From: Serinus canaria
Taxonomy: Eukaryota > Chordata > Aves > Passeriformes > Fringillidae
DNA: 64,000 nucleotides
NCBI RefSeq assembly: GCF_022539315.1
Contig: NC_066342.1
Span: 17,005,346-17,069,345 of the forward strand
Direction: 5' to 3'
In this document: piece after piece, positions 23,243-34,678 of the stretch
Layout of the letters: each line of letters opens with the position of its first letter
How positions within the stretch are numbered: position 1 is the stretch's first letter
The notes under the pieces: generated by a model
Databases searched by the model: none
What the model saw: only the letters and a program-made list of their open reading frames with translations
What the model was told of the DNA's origin: nothing
Program-made: the position numbers and the translations under genes

Positions 23243-23884
23243 CTTAGATTTTGTATTTCAAAGTTCATGATGATGTAGTACTGATGAGTGCCAAGGACTA
23301 CAAAGAAGGATTCCAGATGTATTTGAGAACAGAGCCTGGAGGTAAAACTCAGGGTGCAAGCAAACAAGTTAGGTCAGCCCTGATCCAGAAGTGTCTACAA
23401 ATGATAAAGAGAATGGATTTTATCTAAATAAATATATACAAAAGAAAAACAAGAGTACTTAAATTTTTAGTTAACACTTTATTGTTCAACAGTGAGCAAT
23501 AGACTCAAGGGAAGGAAAACTGCAAAAACATCTGGGCAGTTCAGGGCTAGAGCCTGGAGAACTTGTTTCACTGAAAGACCTACCTAGAAAATTATATTAT
23601 GGATAATTGTCACATGGTATTTTAAAATTTGATTTTAGGTTAATGTTCAAACCTATAAAATGAGGGAATGGTTAGAATGAGGCTTCATGGGACAGCTGAA
23701 CTGCAAGAACCAGTTGGCTGCTGGAAGGGGAGCCTTGCTCCAAGGCCTGTGATACCCCTTTCTCTCACCTTACCATAGGGAATAAAGTGCGTGTAGGTGG
23801 AGGTTGTACTCTCCAGGATCTGTTTAGTTTTCTGCCAATTTAGCAAACTGGCTCATTTTTTCCCCCCCTGTATTGTTTTTGCAT
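23243..23884. other. Anonymous flank of provirus K
   Basis: AT-rich sequence without a recognised gene. Its last six bases, ttgcat (23879-23884), are one copy of the provirus K target duplication. Confidence 0.4.
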
Positions 23885-24411
23885 TAATGTGCGCCTCGGC
23901 TGGGTTTCGAGGTATCCCCGGCTGGCTGTCACTGCTACGAATAGCATAGCCCTGTTCAGCACAGCCTGCCCGGGCTCCCAGGCAGCTCCCAGCTGCCGGC
24001 TACCTTAGCAAGCTCAGCTCTTAGGTGATATCAGCTCTTTAGTGATTACCAGCTCATTTGTGATTTCAGCTCTTTAGCTTGCTAAGTGCCTTTGGCAGAT
24101 GCTGGGAGAGAGACACAAGAAGGCTGTGTGAGGTCCCACAGAGATGTCTTTATTGATGTCTTCTGCGAAGGTTCTCAGGGACAGCTCTTCTACCAAACTG
24201 GGCAGAAGTAGGGCTTTACATAGGATACAGGAGTTTTAGAAATTGTTTAATAGTAAGGGTTGAGGCAAATTCGACCTGTAGTCTTACACAGAGATAAGCA
24301 AGGGTCTGAAGGCAGAAGAGGAGCTTCTTAGGTCCAGTCATCATGACTAGGCATTTCTTATCTTATGCTGCTGAATGCCATGGAGGCCTTGCATGCCCTG
24401 TGCCTGCTACA
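23885..24411 (-). mobile_element. 3' LTR of provirus K
   Basis: The minus strand begins TGTAGCAGGCACAGGG and ends GCACATTA. It pairs with 30015-30932, and the pair is bounded by the perfect 6-bp duplication ttgcat (23879-23884 and 30933-30938). The U5 half holds four short AGAGCTGA-based tandem units (about 24011-24085). TTTATT complement near 24152 gives the AATAAA signal. The minus strand just upstream of the LTR ends in AGAAAGTGGAGT, a plausible polypurine tract. Confidence 0.88.
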
Positions 24412-25652
24412 ACTCCACTTTCTGTATTTAGAAAAAAGGTGGTCCCTATATTTCTTTTAAAATAATGAAAAAGGCATGAGAACATAGCTAATACAATGAC
24501 AATTGCAAGGAAAATCCACAACATTCCCTTAACCAAAGATGCAACCCATCCTGTTAATCCCCATTGACCCAGTCCGGGTTGTTTTCTACTTTTAAGTCCT
24601 TCACAAGCTCTTTCAGTTTCTGGATGTTTGCGTGGATGGATTCTGAGCATGAAGAGAGATTGAAACAGCACATCCCTTTGAAGTCTTGGCAGCCATGTTC
24701 ATGGGCAAGCAGCAGGAAGTCAATTGCTGCTCGATTTTGAAGTGATGCATGTCTTGTGGTTTCTTCTTCCTTTAAAAGATCGCTCGGGACAGCAGATGTA
24801 GCGTTGGCTTGCTTACTGAGCCAGCACTCGAGGTGATTTATTTCACCAAGGGCTTTAGCTGCAGCTGCCCATGGTAGGAATAGGGAGACAGCAATCTTCT
24901 TTGGTTTGTTTCAATTGTATAATTTGGGATCACAATTTTCATCAAATTCTGTGTAGGATCTTTTGTGGCGTTTTAATTCCCTTTCTTTTTTTCCAATTAT
25001 GTAACAGTGTGATATTTGGAGCAAGGGTAGAAACTTTTCCAAGGGTACAGGGACCTCCCTGGAGCCGCAAGGGGATCCCAGCCCATACTTGGTCACCACA
25101 GATGAGAAATGTTCCCTTGGGTAATACTTTGGGGTGGAGAGACAACACAGAGATCACACTAGCAGTGTAATTGCACCAATCGGGATAGTTATAGGCTTTG
25201 TTAATTGGTGATATGTCTTTTCGGTATGTGTTTTTTGTCTGGTCAATTTCTGGCCAATTATTTTTCGGGCATCTAAAGTAAACTTTGACACAGTATGTTG
25301 CCTTGGAGGACCCCAACAGGTCCAATTCTTGGGGCTCCTCTAGAGCACTGGGCAACATTTTTGTCCACTTGTCCCAAGTATCTACCAGGTTGGGTCTCTT
25401 ACCTGTGGTGCAGAGGAGCTCTGAATTTTAGACCGGCCAGTCATCTGCTACGAAGGGAATTCCCACCAGTCATGTGGAAAGTGGGTTATCAATGCTTCCC
25501 ATGGATAAGCACATGTTATCCTGTTTTAATGTCCTTGCTAAGGTTAGCCAGACATTATGGCTAGGCTGTGGGCTAATCCAGCTGATGTCATACGGTACGG
25601 TGAAGAACATCCAGGCAGCAGTGAAGACAGCACCAACAGAGATATTTTTCAT
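24390..25652 (-). pseudogene. env: Provirus K env, broken
   Basis: The minus frame opens at ATG 25652 with a hydrophobic signal segment (MKNISVGAVFTAAWMFFTV), followed by surface-protein segments in several frames. One segment holds GTFLICGDQVWAGIP and GGPCTLGK (about 25120-25060). A Lys/Arg cleavage-like stretch lies near 24975. The transmembrane part has LQNRAAIDFLLLAHEHGC followed by a CX6CC motif, then an anchor of about 22 residues (about 24530-24460) and a short tail that runs into the LTR. CX6CC marks a gamma/alpha-type envelope with a covalently linked transmembrane subunit. At least four stops or frame changes break it, so no functional envelope is encoded. Confidence 0.75.
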
Positions 25653-25699
25653 CTTTGGACAGGAATAGGGAATTCTGATAGGGAATATAAGCAAAATTT

Positions 25700-25984
25700 G
25701 TCATCTTTATGGGGGTAGGGGAGGATTAGGGTTTTTTCCCTTTAGGGTTTTCTCCCTTGTTTCTTTCCTCCGTTCCTCCCCCCCCCCCCCTTTTTTTTTT
25801 TTCCCTATAAGCTAAGGGAGGGGGAGTGGGTATAAGGTTAGGGGCTTTTGGTAAGAGTTGAGAAAAGGGAATAATAGGGTTTTTTTAGGGTAAAAAGGGG
25901 TAATAACATATGAACCAAAGAACAATTTTGTGTTCAGGCTATGTCTGGCTTATGGCTTGATGCAGCAGTATGTTGTTCAGCTTT
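25700..25984. other. Intergenic part of provirus K with homopolymer runs
   Basis: Between integrase and env lies a C10/T12 run (25781-25802) and a T-rich stretch. On the minus strand this is A- and G-rich non-coding sequence. Confidence 0.5.
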
Positions 25985-28029
25985 CTATTTTGTCTGCTGT
26001 TGTGTGATGGGACGGTCTTTTCTTTTGCATGTGGACATTCGGTGATGTCTTCGTCTCCAGGCAGAACTGTTTTGGTTTTGAGGAGGTCTTGTGTTTGACT
26101 CAGGAGAATTCTTGTCACCGTTTGTAGTGTTTGCAGTGCCTAGGTATGGTTTTATGTTTTTTCCTGGGTACCATCTTGGGCCAGATGGTAGTAGAACACA
26201 TGCATGCCCTCTTCCCCAAGTAATCAATTGGAAAGGCCCATAAATTTGATGTGTGTCTGGGTCCTTCATTAGCACAGGTGGTTTTTCAGTGAGCTTTGCT
26301 TGGGTGGTATTTGTGAAGTAGTGAAGTATTGGGGGGTCAGGCTCCAATGTTGTACAATTTAGGAAGTTGATGACGTAGAGAGCCTTGCAAAGTCTTTCAA
26401 TTGGAGATTTAATTTTTGTTTCTCTTCGCTGCTGATTGAGGACTCTTTTGAGGGTTTGATGTGTCCTTTCTACCATGGATTGTCCTGTGGGATTTGCAGG
26501 TATGCCTTTCTCGTGTTCTATTCCCCACTCACTGAAGAACTCTTTTAACTTCCAAGAGTTATAGGCAGGTCCATTATCTGTTTTGATCTCCTTTGGTACT
26601 CCCAGGGTAGCAAAGGCAAGGAGGAAATGTTTAATAGTGTGCTGTGTAGTTTCTCCTGGATGTGCTGATGTAAATACTGCATCAGAAAACGTGTCGACCG
26701 ATACATGCACATATTTTGACCCCCCAAAAGGTGGGAAGTGAGTCACATCTGTCTGTCACAGCTGGCAGCTGTTCAAACCTCCGGGATTGACTCCCATCCC
26801 CACAGACAGTATCTGGTAGCTTCGACAGTTTGGACATGTGGCAACAATAGCTTTTGCTTGATATTTTGAGAGCTTGAACATTCTGATAAGGGCAGGTACA
26901 TTTTGATGAAAAAATGCATGTGACAACTTTGCCTGGGCAAAGATGTTAGGGACGTTACCAGTCTCTATTGCCATGTCTAATGCGCCCGCTTTCCTGTTCC
27001 CTTCTGTGATAATACCTGGGAGGTCAGTGTGTGACCTCACACGCATTATATGGTAAGGCTAATTTCTGTGGGAGATTAAACATGTTAATGTAGAAATCAA
27101 CTGGTATAACTTTGGATTGGAAACCTCTTTGAGAAGAGCATGTTCTGCTCTCATAGCTATACCAGCAACATAAGCTGAATCTGTGACCAGATTAAAGGGT
27201 TCGTCTTTGAATTTCTCAAAGCCTCGGACAACAGCTGCTAACTCTGCGATCTGTGGAGATCCTTCCACTATTTGGATGTCAGATTCCCATTTTTGGGTCT
27301 TAGGGTCATTCCATGTCATTACAGACTTGTGGGATGACCCTGAGCCATCTGTAAGAATGATTAGAACTTTGAGAGGTGTTTTACTTTGGACTAATTTTGG
27401 GGTCAGATGAAAGGTTACATCATGATTAAAAGTTTCTGTTTTGGGATATGAACAGAAAATTGGCCTGTATAGCTATCTAGGGCAAACTGGAGATTTTCAT
27501 TGGTCTGGAGCAAATGCTCCAGGTCCCCAGTGGTGAGTGGCAAGTATATGCATGTGAACTCACACCCTGCAAGAGAGTGGAGGCGAGTTCTAGCCTTTTT
27601 TATTAGATGTGCCATGATTTCTTAGAAGGTAGTAATTGTCTTTGTAGGTTGGTTGTTTGTAAAGATCCATTCCAGTATCAGTAAAGGGTCTCAAAGTTGA
27701 GTATCCCTTTGGAAAATCAGTCCATAGAACCGGGGTGCTTTTCCCAGAATGACAAACTGGACAGGCAGGCTGGGCTCAAAGCGATGGGCTTTGCGTGAAG
27801 ACAGGGCTTCTTGGACCTTGGTGATGGCATCTCGGGCTTCTGTTGTGAGAGTGCATGGAGAGTCCAGGTCTTTGTTGCCACAGAGAAGGTTGAACAGGGG
27901 AGCAAGGTCCTCTGTTCTAATTCCTAGCCGGGGATGTGCCCAGTTGATGGATCCGCACCGACTGTGTAAGTTTCTCAGGGTTTTTGGGTCGTCTCGGAGA
28001 GCAAGCTGATGGGGTACGATGGTCCTTTC
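25985..28029 (-). pseudogene. pol: Provirus K pol (RT connection, RNase H, integrase), broken
   Basis: The minus strand reads, in order: the region after the RT palm (TLRNLHSRCGSINW, about 27970); RNase H with TDGSGSSHKS near 27345, the VTDSAYV aspartate near 27185 and an HTDLPG segment near 27020; the integrase zinc finger (HAFFHQN ... CPNC, 26920-26830); the catalytic core with QTDVTH, KTDNGP and MVERTH as the D, D and E residues; and the C-terminal GRGHACV domain ending about 26130. Nonsense codons and frame changes occur near 27600, 27420, 27060 and 26755. The RT palm with YxDD is absent. The integrase core from 26746 to 25985 is still open over 253 codons. Confidence 0.88.
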
Positions 28030-29679
28030 TCAGATCTGGAATTCAAGATAAGTCCATGGGTTGGTGTACTGTATTTTGGCTGCTTTTAATTGTCTTTTCC
28101 AATGCCTTTCCCATAACATATATTCTGCTGGGGAAAGGAGGCAGTGGGCAGTATTTTTAATATCGTGGGGTACTAAAACATGTGCTGAGAACATAGCTTC
28201 TAGGAAATTTCTAAAAATATGTGAACTTCTACCATGTTCTTTGGCTATATTTCGTAGTTGTAGAAGTTCTTTATTTGTGTTAGGTTCCCACTTCTTTCTA
28301 GTATTGGCCCCACCTCTTTTTCCCTTTATATAAGTTAATGGGAAGGCTGAAATTTTCTGAGCCAGTTCCCAGTCCCTTGCTTGAGTTGCTTCCATTTTTA
28401 TTAGAGCCCATTTTTTCAATGTCCTCTGTATCAGAATCAGTCACTGTCACTGCTGTCTTCAAAGGAGGAGTGAGAGTGAGCAGGCAGTGCCCTATGATTT
28501 TTATGGAGTGTTGGAGAGAGATTTTGCAGGGGTGTATGGGACTGGAGGGTGTGAAGAGGCACATGGCTGGGCTTGGCTAGAGGGAGGCAGCAGTGGAGCA
28601 GGAATGGCAGTGCTACATGTGGCACAGCATACACAGGACTGAGGCGTGGGGTAGTGGGTGCCAACATGGGGGGTCTCGGAGGTTCTGTTCGGGGGACTCT
28701 GAGATTAGGTGTGTGGCTGCAAAGCCTGGGGATGGGGGCAAGGGAGAAGCGGGGAGAGGAGGAGGAGGTGGGATTGGCATGGGCTGTGCCTCTAACGGCG
28801 GGCACTACGGGGTGCAGGGTGTAGTTTGCCGGAGCTGGAGCAGGCAGGCAGGGATGGGGGTGGGGATACTTGTGGAGGGGGTGAGAGGGACGGCAGCAGG
28901 AGTGGTAGCTGAGATTGAGGGACCCGGGGCAGGGGTGGGGGGGGGGCGCAGCAGTAGTGGGGAGGGGTCGCGAACCTGATAGAAAATGGCGCAGTTACAC
29001 TCGGAGATAGCATGGGGGAAGGCTGCATGCAGGATACCACGGGTTGCGCAACTGGTGGAATGGAATTCATGCTTGCCGTGTCCGAGGGGGGGGCCAGGAA
29101 TAGGCAGACCCCGTGAACCCAACGAGTGCGCAGGAAGTGGGGGGAGCGGCGCGAATTTTGTGTTCCCTGTCGCAGGGAGAGGGGATGAGGGTGAAACAGC
29201 ACCAGAGGCGGCATTAGGACGGAGGGAAACTGGAGGACTGAATTCCAGGGTTGAGAGGAGAAGAATGTTATCAACGTGATTAGCATTTGGAGGGACAGTC
29301 TCTGGTGAGGGAGATAAAGTTTTAGTGTCTTCCCCGGAGGGATTTTGCACAGAAATTGAGCTTTTTAAATTAGTTTTTTTTCTATGACTTTTTGGTTATA
29401 GAATGAAAGAGAGGTAAAAACCGAGTTACAGAAAAATCTTGATTAGTTGGGAGGGTATATATCCTGGTCCCAACTGTGTCCCAAAAGGAGTCGAGTGATA
29501 GTGTGTGTGCTAGTATCTGGAAACTGGGAAAGAATGCATTTTATAAATTTTTTCAGGTGAGTTTTTGAGAGATTACCTTTAGAGAAAGAAAAGTTGATAG
29601 CAGATAGGATTTCAAGGATTAGTAAATATACGTCTCTCTCATTCTGGGATCATTTTAATGTACTGGTCTTTGACCCCAT
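28030..29679 (-). pseudogene. gag: Provirus K gag, broken and joined to late RT
   Basis: The likely start is ATG 29679, encoding MGSKTSTLK with a myristoylation-type glycine at position 2 and a stop at codon 10. A matrix-like helix-rich segment follows (about 29640-29500), then a long proline/serine-rich linker (29350-28440) spread over two frames. The capsid N-terminal domain (28419-28030) contains VPHDIKNTAHCLLSPAEY, matching the capsid region of provirus M. Directly after the capsid half the sequence passes into late RT. A deletion therefore removed capsid C-terminus, nucleocapsid, protease and RT palm. Confidence 0.78.
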
Positions 29680-30014
29680 ATTTCCCGATTCCCTGTCAGC
29701 AGAAAAAAAGAGAAAAAAAAGAAAAAAAAAAAAACCAAACAAAAAAGGATCCAAGGTAAATGCATGCAATAAAGGCTGTTTTGAAATTTACACTTCTTCA
29801 GCCAGATGTGAGTCAAAGGTCTGCTGGTAAGTGGTCCGCCATGTCAGTCTCCTCTGACACTCATCCAGATGTCAGCTGTGAGGGTTGACTGACGCTCTTC
29901 AGAGAAGTTCTTCTATAACAGAGGACTTTTCTTCAGGGGGTATTGGCGAGTGAAAACAGTAATAATTTCAAGGAGAAATGCTGCTCCAGAGTTCTTGCTG
30001 TTTGGTGCACAAAC
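29680..30014 (-). other. Provirus K leader
   Basis: 335 bp between the 5' LTR and gag. No clear TGG-type primer-binding site directly follows the LTR on the minus strand; it reads GTTTGTGCACCAAACAGC, which is partly palindromic. An A-rich tract on the plus strand spans 29700-29745. Confidence 0.5.
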
Positions 30015-30932
30015 TAATGCGCCTCAGCCGGGTTTCGTGGTATCCCTGGCTGGCTCTCACTTCTCTGGATAGTGCAGCCTTGTTCAGCACAGCCTGCCCG
30101 GGCTCCCAGGCAGCTCCCAGCTACTGGCTACCTTAGCAAACTCAGCTCTTAGGTGATATCAGCTCTTTAGTGATTATCAGCTTATTTGTGATTTCAGCTC
30201 TTTAGCTTGATAAGTGCCTTTGGCAGATGCTGGGAGAGAGACACAAGAAGGCTGTGTGAGGTCCCACAGAGATGTCTTTATTGATGTCTTCTGCGAAGGT
30301 TCTCAGGGACAGCTCTTCTACCAAACTGGGCAGATGTTACCTTGTTCACAGGGGTCCCAGGATGAGGGAAGAGACGAGAAAGTTGACTCCATGTATCAGA
30401 AGGCTTGATTTATTATTATATGATAGAAAATATATAAAAACTATACTAAAAGAATAGAGAGAAGGATTTCACTACAAGGCTAAGCTAAGAATTGAAAAAG
30501 AATGTAAACAAAGGTCTTCTCCCAGACCGAGACCGGCTGGACAGGTGAACTGTCATTGGCTCTTAATTGGAAACAGCTTGACGGGGCCAATCAGAGATTT
30601 GCCCTGTTGCATTCCACAGCAGCAGATAAGAATTGTTTACAGTTTGTTCTTGAGGCCTCTCAGTTTCCCAGGAGGGGAAAAATCCTGAGGAAAGGATTTT
30701 TCATAAAACATGTCGGTGACAGGCAGAAGTAGGGCTTCATATAGGGTACAGGAGTTTTAGAAATTGTCCAATAATAAGGGTTGAGGCGAATGCGACCTGT
30801 AGTCTTACATAGAGATAAGCAAGGGTCTGAAGGCAGAAGAGGGGTTTCTTAAGTCGAGTCATCATGACCAGGCATTTCCCATCTTGGGCTGCTGAATGCC
30901 ATGGAGGCCTTGCATGCCCTGTGCCTGCTACA
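30015..30932 (-). mobile_element. 5' LTR of provirus K, split by a solo LTR-A
   Basis: Matches the left LTR (23885-24411) over its length once the insert 30335-30721 and one 6-bp duplication are removed, giving about 525 bp. It carries the same AGAGCTGA tandem units (about 30136-30210). The right edge tgcctgctaca is followed by ttgcat at 30933-30938. Confidence 0.88.
30335..30721 (-). mobile_element. Solo LTR-A inserted in the provirus K 5' LTR
   Basis: A 387-bp LTR with TG...CA ends and a perfect 6-bp target duplication, ggcaga (30329-30334 and 30722-30727). The minus strand starts TGTCACCGACATG and carries the GAAAAATCCT hairpin. The intact provirus K 3' LTR shows the empty site (ggcagaagtaggg), which proves the insertion. 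Confidence 0.93.
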
Positions 30933-30938
30933 TTGCAT

Positions 30939-31399
30939 GGCAAGGCTTTGGTAGTGGGGGGCCTACCAGGGTGGATTCTGCAAGAAGCTGCTAGAAACTG
31001 CCCCCATGTCTGGCAAAGCCAATGCCAGCAACCCCTTGCTCTCTAAGGCCGAGCCCATCAGATGGTGGTAGAGCATTTGGGACAACATTTAAGAAGGCAG
31101 AAAAAACTGCTGCACAACAGCAGCTGGAGCTGGAGAGAGGAGTGAGAGAATAGCTATGTAGACACCAAAGTCAGTGGAGAAAGAGCAGGAGGAGGTGCTC
31201 CAGGCACCAGAGCAGACATTCCCCAGCAGCCCACAGTGCAGACCATGGTAAAGCATGTCTCCCTGCAACCCATGGAGGACCATGGCAGAGAAGAGATCCA
31301 CTGGCAGCTTGTAGAGGAGCCCATGCTGGAGCAGCCTGTTCTTGGATTGCACCCTGTGGAAGGGGCCTGTAAGTTTGTCTGGGTCTGGATTGAAGGAAC
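30939..31399. repeat. Repeat with ctggagcag units
   Basis: Contains recurring ggagc/ctggagcag/cccatgctggagcag words in plus orientation. The same vocabulary appears in reverse complement at 34200-34480, which suggests two copies of an LTR with an internal minisatellite. No gene. Confidence 0.4.
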
Positions 31400-31842
31400 T
31401 TGAGATGGTAGTTCATGTTCGGACTCAAGTGTTTATTATTTCCTATCAGTAAAACAGTCTCACTACTGTGAGTTCGGCAGCTTTTCATTAGAAGGCACAA
31501 AATGGCTAACTATCTCTTGTTACAAGGTCTTTTAAGACTAAACTATCCAATTAAGAACTGACACCTAGATTATTTAGATTATTTTCCCTTTTAACCCAAT
31601 AACTGATCCCAAAGAGCCCACAATGCGGACTTTTCTGCCCAATTACAAAATGCCACCCAAACCCATGAAGAAGGAAGAAGAAGCATGAAGAAGAAACCCA
31701 GGACGACACCTTGTGCCCTCCATCTTGCTTTCATCTACAACATACTAAAAATCCCAAAACCTAAATTTCTCACCAAGTGATACACCTACACTACTCTCTG
31801 TAATCGATTTCACACTTTTGTGGATTCTAGTCTATCTTGAAG
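31400..31842 (-). mobile_element. LTR-E2 (class II type)
   Basis: A minus-orientation copy of LTR-E. It holds the ccctccatcttgctttc block, the complement of the aagatggagg marker, then aaaatcccaaaac and a terminal tctatcttga. Edges are approximate. Confidence 0.5.
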
Positions 31843-32480
31843 TCTAGGAAACTTTCTCCATGAATGAGGGTCAAAGTCAGTGCTCCCCTGGGGGTCAGGG
31901 CACCCCAGAGCAGACAGAGAAATATTCCTGGTGCCCTGGGTTTCCACAGGGGCCCATACTGGAGCAGTTTGTGAAGAAAACCCGAAAGATTTTATTCTCT
32001 ACTTCCCATCAGCAGGCAATGTTCACCCACTTCCTGGGAAATAGGGCTTCAGTACATGTAGCAGTTCCTCCAGAAGACAAACATCATAATAATGAATGTC
32101 CCCATAACTCCTCCTTTCTCTTAGCATTTTTTGCTGAGCAGATGTCATATAGTATGTCTGTCCTGAGGGGAGGAGGATGTTGGAGAGACACTACTGGCGC
32201 TGTACCAGTACTGCTCAGCAGTAGCAAAAGCACTGGTGTGTTATCAACACCTTTCTACTTACCAATGCAAAGCTCAGCAGTGAGGGCTTCTGTGAGGCAA
32301 TTAACTCTATCCCATCTAGACCCATTACACTGTTTAAGACAAACTGTTGCTCCCTTTGTATTAGGAGCTGGTTCTGCTTGCTTTACTGACTTGATAGGGA
32401 CAGTAGAACAGAACAGCCTTGGAAAAAAATATAAAGGATGTAACTTAGGCAAATAGAATAAATGCATAACACAAGCAGGA
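31843..32480. repeat. Repeat J, second copy, and flanks
   Basis: 31985-32345 matches 21885-22265 in the same orientation. The 198-codon frame across it is not conserved in the other copy and has no recognised domain. Confidence 0.45.
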
Positions 32481-32835
32481 TGCCAGCTCAGCTCTGCAAC
32501 ACTGACAAAGTAGAAGTTATGCAAAACAACAATATTGCACTTACTCAAAAATGGGGATCGAGGAACAGCTACCTAAAAAGGACACCAGATGTTGAAGACA
32601 GACCCCAAAGAACCATATAAGGACTTCTGATAAGGGGTGCAACTGTGCAAAATAAAGTCAAGGAAGTGGGGATAGCTGATGAGTATGTAATCGGTGTGTA
32701 TGTTAAAATCTCTGTTTACCCAGCACTCATTGCACTCAAAGGAAGGAAGAATCCCCTGAGTGACCAGCAGCTGCAATAAAGAATGCCTGCTTTCTAATAC
32801 TCAAAACTCTGTTAGAAAGTTTCTATACAGCTGAT
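32481..32835 (+). mobile_element. LTR-I, plus copy
   Basis: Contains gcaataaagaatgcctgctttc near 32774, the inverted counterpart of the motif at 19670-19700. Ends not resolved. Confidence 0.45.
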
Positions 32836-33344
32836 TTCAGTATCAGACTAAAATACTGATGGGCTTATGTGCCTTTTTGGGCATTCCCAGAACAGTTCAC
32901 TGAACTCCAGTCAGAGTTGGGCATATCTATTAAAATCACAGGGATTGCATACATTACCAGCAGCACAAGCTAGCAGCATAAGGTAGCCTGGAGAACCCTG
33001 TGGTATTTGATGTAAGAGAGGTGAATGGCACAGGTCCTTGTGGATCTGAAGATCTCTGGAGTGATGCCTGTAAGCAAAGCTGAATTTCTTTCCCAGAAAT
33101 CAGGATGCATTTTACATGAAATTTGGTGAGATGCAGCCAAATATGGAACAAGAATTTTGTGTTCATAAAAAGCTTTCTGAAGGGGTCAGCCAGATGAAGT
33201 TCACTGAATTCCATATGGTCCATCTTTTGGTAGTCATTTTCTGTCCTGCAGGCTTACTCCATTTGGAAAACAGTAGTGGAAGAGCAAAATGTTTCATCCC
33301 TTCTGTTCAGCTGTAGGGACTAAGGTATGTGCTATGGCCTCTAG
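32836..33344. other. Anonymous DNA
   Basis: No gene or repeat family recognised. Frames are short. Confidence 0.3.
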
Positions 33345-33609
33345 GTGGCAGCAGGAGTAACAAGACTCACTGGCTGGTTTAGATTAGACATCAGGAAGAA
33401 ATTCTTTACTGTGAGGGTGATGAGGCACCAGCACAGGTTGCCCAGAGAAGCTGTGGCTGCCCCAACCCTGGAAATACTCAAGGCCAGGTTGGAAGGGGCC
33501 CTGAGAAACCTGGTAGAGTGGGTGGTGTCCCTGCCCATGGTGGGGAAATTGGAAGGAGATGATCCTTAAGGTCCCTTCCACCTCAAACAATTCTATCATT
33601 CTATTCTAT
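33345..33609 (+). mobile_element. CR1 LINE 3' end
   Basis: Contains agacatcaggaagaaattctttactgtgagggtgatgaggcac in pieces, then gttgcccagagaagctgtgg, aaggtcccttcca and a terminal cattctattctat. This is the hallmark 3' region of bird CR1 elements, which end in short ATTCTATG-like repeats rather than poly(A). It is 5'-truncated, as most CR1 copies are. The open frame across it is interrupted before any catalytic domain. Confidence 0.9.
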
Positions 33610-34199
33610 ATTTTAAGGAAATTTTTTCCATGACTTTTTTTTTTTGTTACGCAAATACAACAACTTCTTCAAGCCCTGCATTATCAGAGCTTTTTTCTCC
33701 CAAATCTTCCTCTTATTCTAGTGAATCTTTCATGACCTCTTTTTTTTCCTATGTATTTGAACATTCTTCTTTGGGGATGTTGGGACAGAAAACAACAGTG
33801 GAAAGAGATATATTTCTGTCAGCTACAGTCATCATAATACATTTCTTTTTCAAGTTCATAATTTCCTAATCTCCAAAGTAGATGTGGTGAGTTGAGAAAA
33901 TATTAAAAAAGGCTTGTGGGCCAAGATAAGGACAGGGACTTCACTCACCAGTTACTGTCATGGGCAAAATAAACTCGACTTCGGTAAAAAATTATTTTAC
34001 CGGTCAAATAGGATAATGAGAAATAGAAACTAAATCTTAAAAACACCTTCCCCCCAACCCTCCCTTCTTCCCAGGCTCCATTTCACTCCCAATTTCTCTA
34101 CCTCCCCCCTGAGTGGCACAGGGAGATGGGAAATGGGGCTTATGGCCAGTTCATTACAGATTGTCTCTGCTACTCCTTCCTCCCACAAGAGATAGTCCT
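33610..34199. other. Anonymous DNA
   Basis: T-rich at the left, mixed at the right. No recognised gene or repeat. Confidence 0.3.
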
Positions 34200-34480
34200 C
34201 CATGAACTTCTCCAATGTGTGTAGTTTCCATGGGCTGCAATTCTTCATAAAATGCTGCAGCATGGGTCCTTTCCACAAGGTGCAGTCCTTCAGGAACAGG
34301 CTGCTCCAGTATGTGGCCCCTGTGGAATCAGAAGTCTTACCAGCAAGCCTGCTCCAGCATGGGCTCTTCTCCATGTATTCACAGGTCCTGCTGGTACCCT
34401 GCTTCAGTGTGGGCTACCCATTGGGTCACAGCCTCCTTGATGCGCATCCATCAGCTCCAGCATTGGGTCCTCCTGTAGCA
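34200..34480 (-). repeat. LTR-internal minisatellite with gctccagcatggg units
   Basis: Five imperfect units beginning near 34256, 34305, 34354, 34402 and 34456 share gct(c/g)cag.atgggc. Spacing is about 48-54 bp. The reverse complement carries the ctggagcag words seen at 30939-31399. Confidence 0.55.
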
Positions 34481-34678
34481 TGGCATCTTATCCCCCATAA
34501 AAAGCTTATCTATTGTTTGTTAACCAGTCAGATAACTCAAATGGGACAAGTTGTCTTCTAGTGAGTTATTTTGGCACCATGGATTTAATACCAGTCTGGC
34601 ATCTTCCAACTGCCAATAAACATCTTACTTTTGAAGTAAGAACTGACAAGATAAGATAGATTTCTGATTGACAGCCTG

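Noticed and set aside
28573..29279. Plus-strand frames of 83 to 128 codons
   Set aside because: Antisense shadows of the proline-rich gag linker of provirus K.
31860..32456. 198-codon plus-strand frame
   Set aside because: It overlaps repeat J, and the matching region at 21885-22265 is not open, so coding is unlikely.
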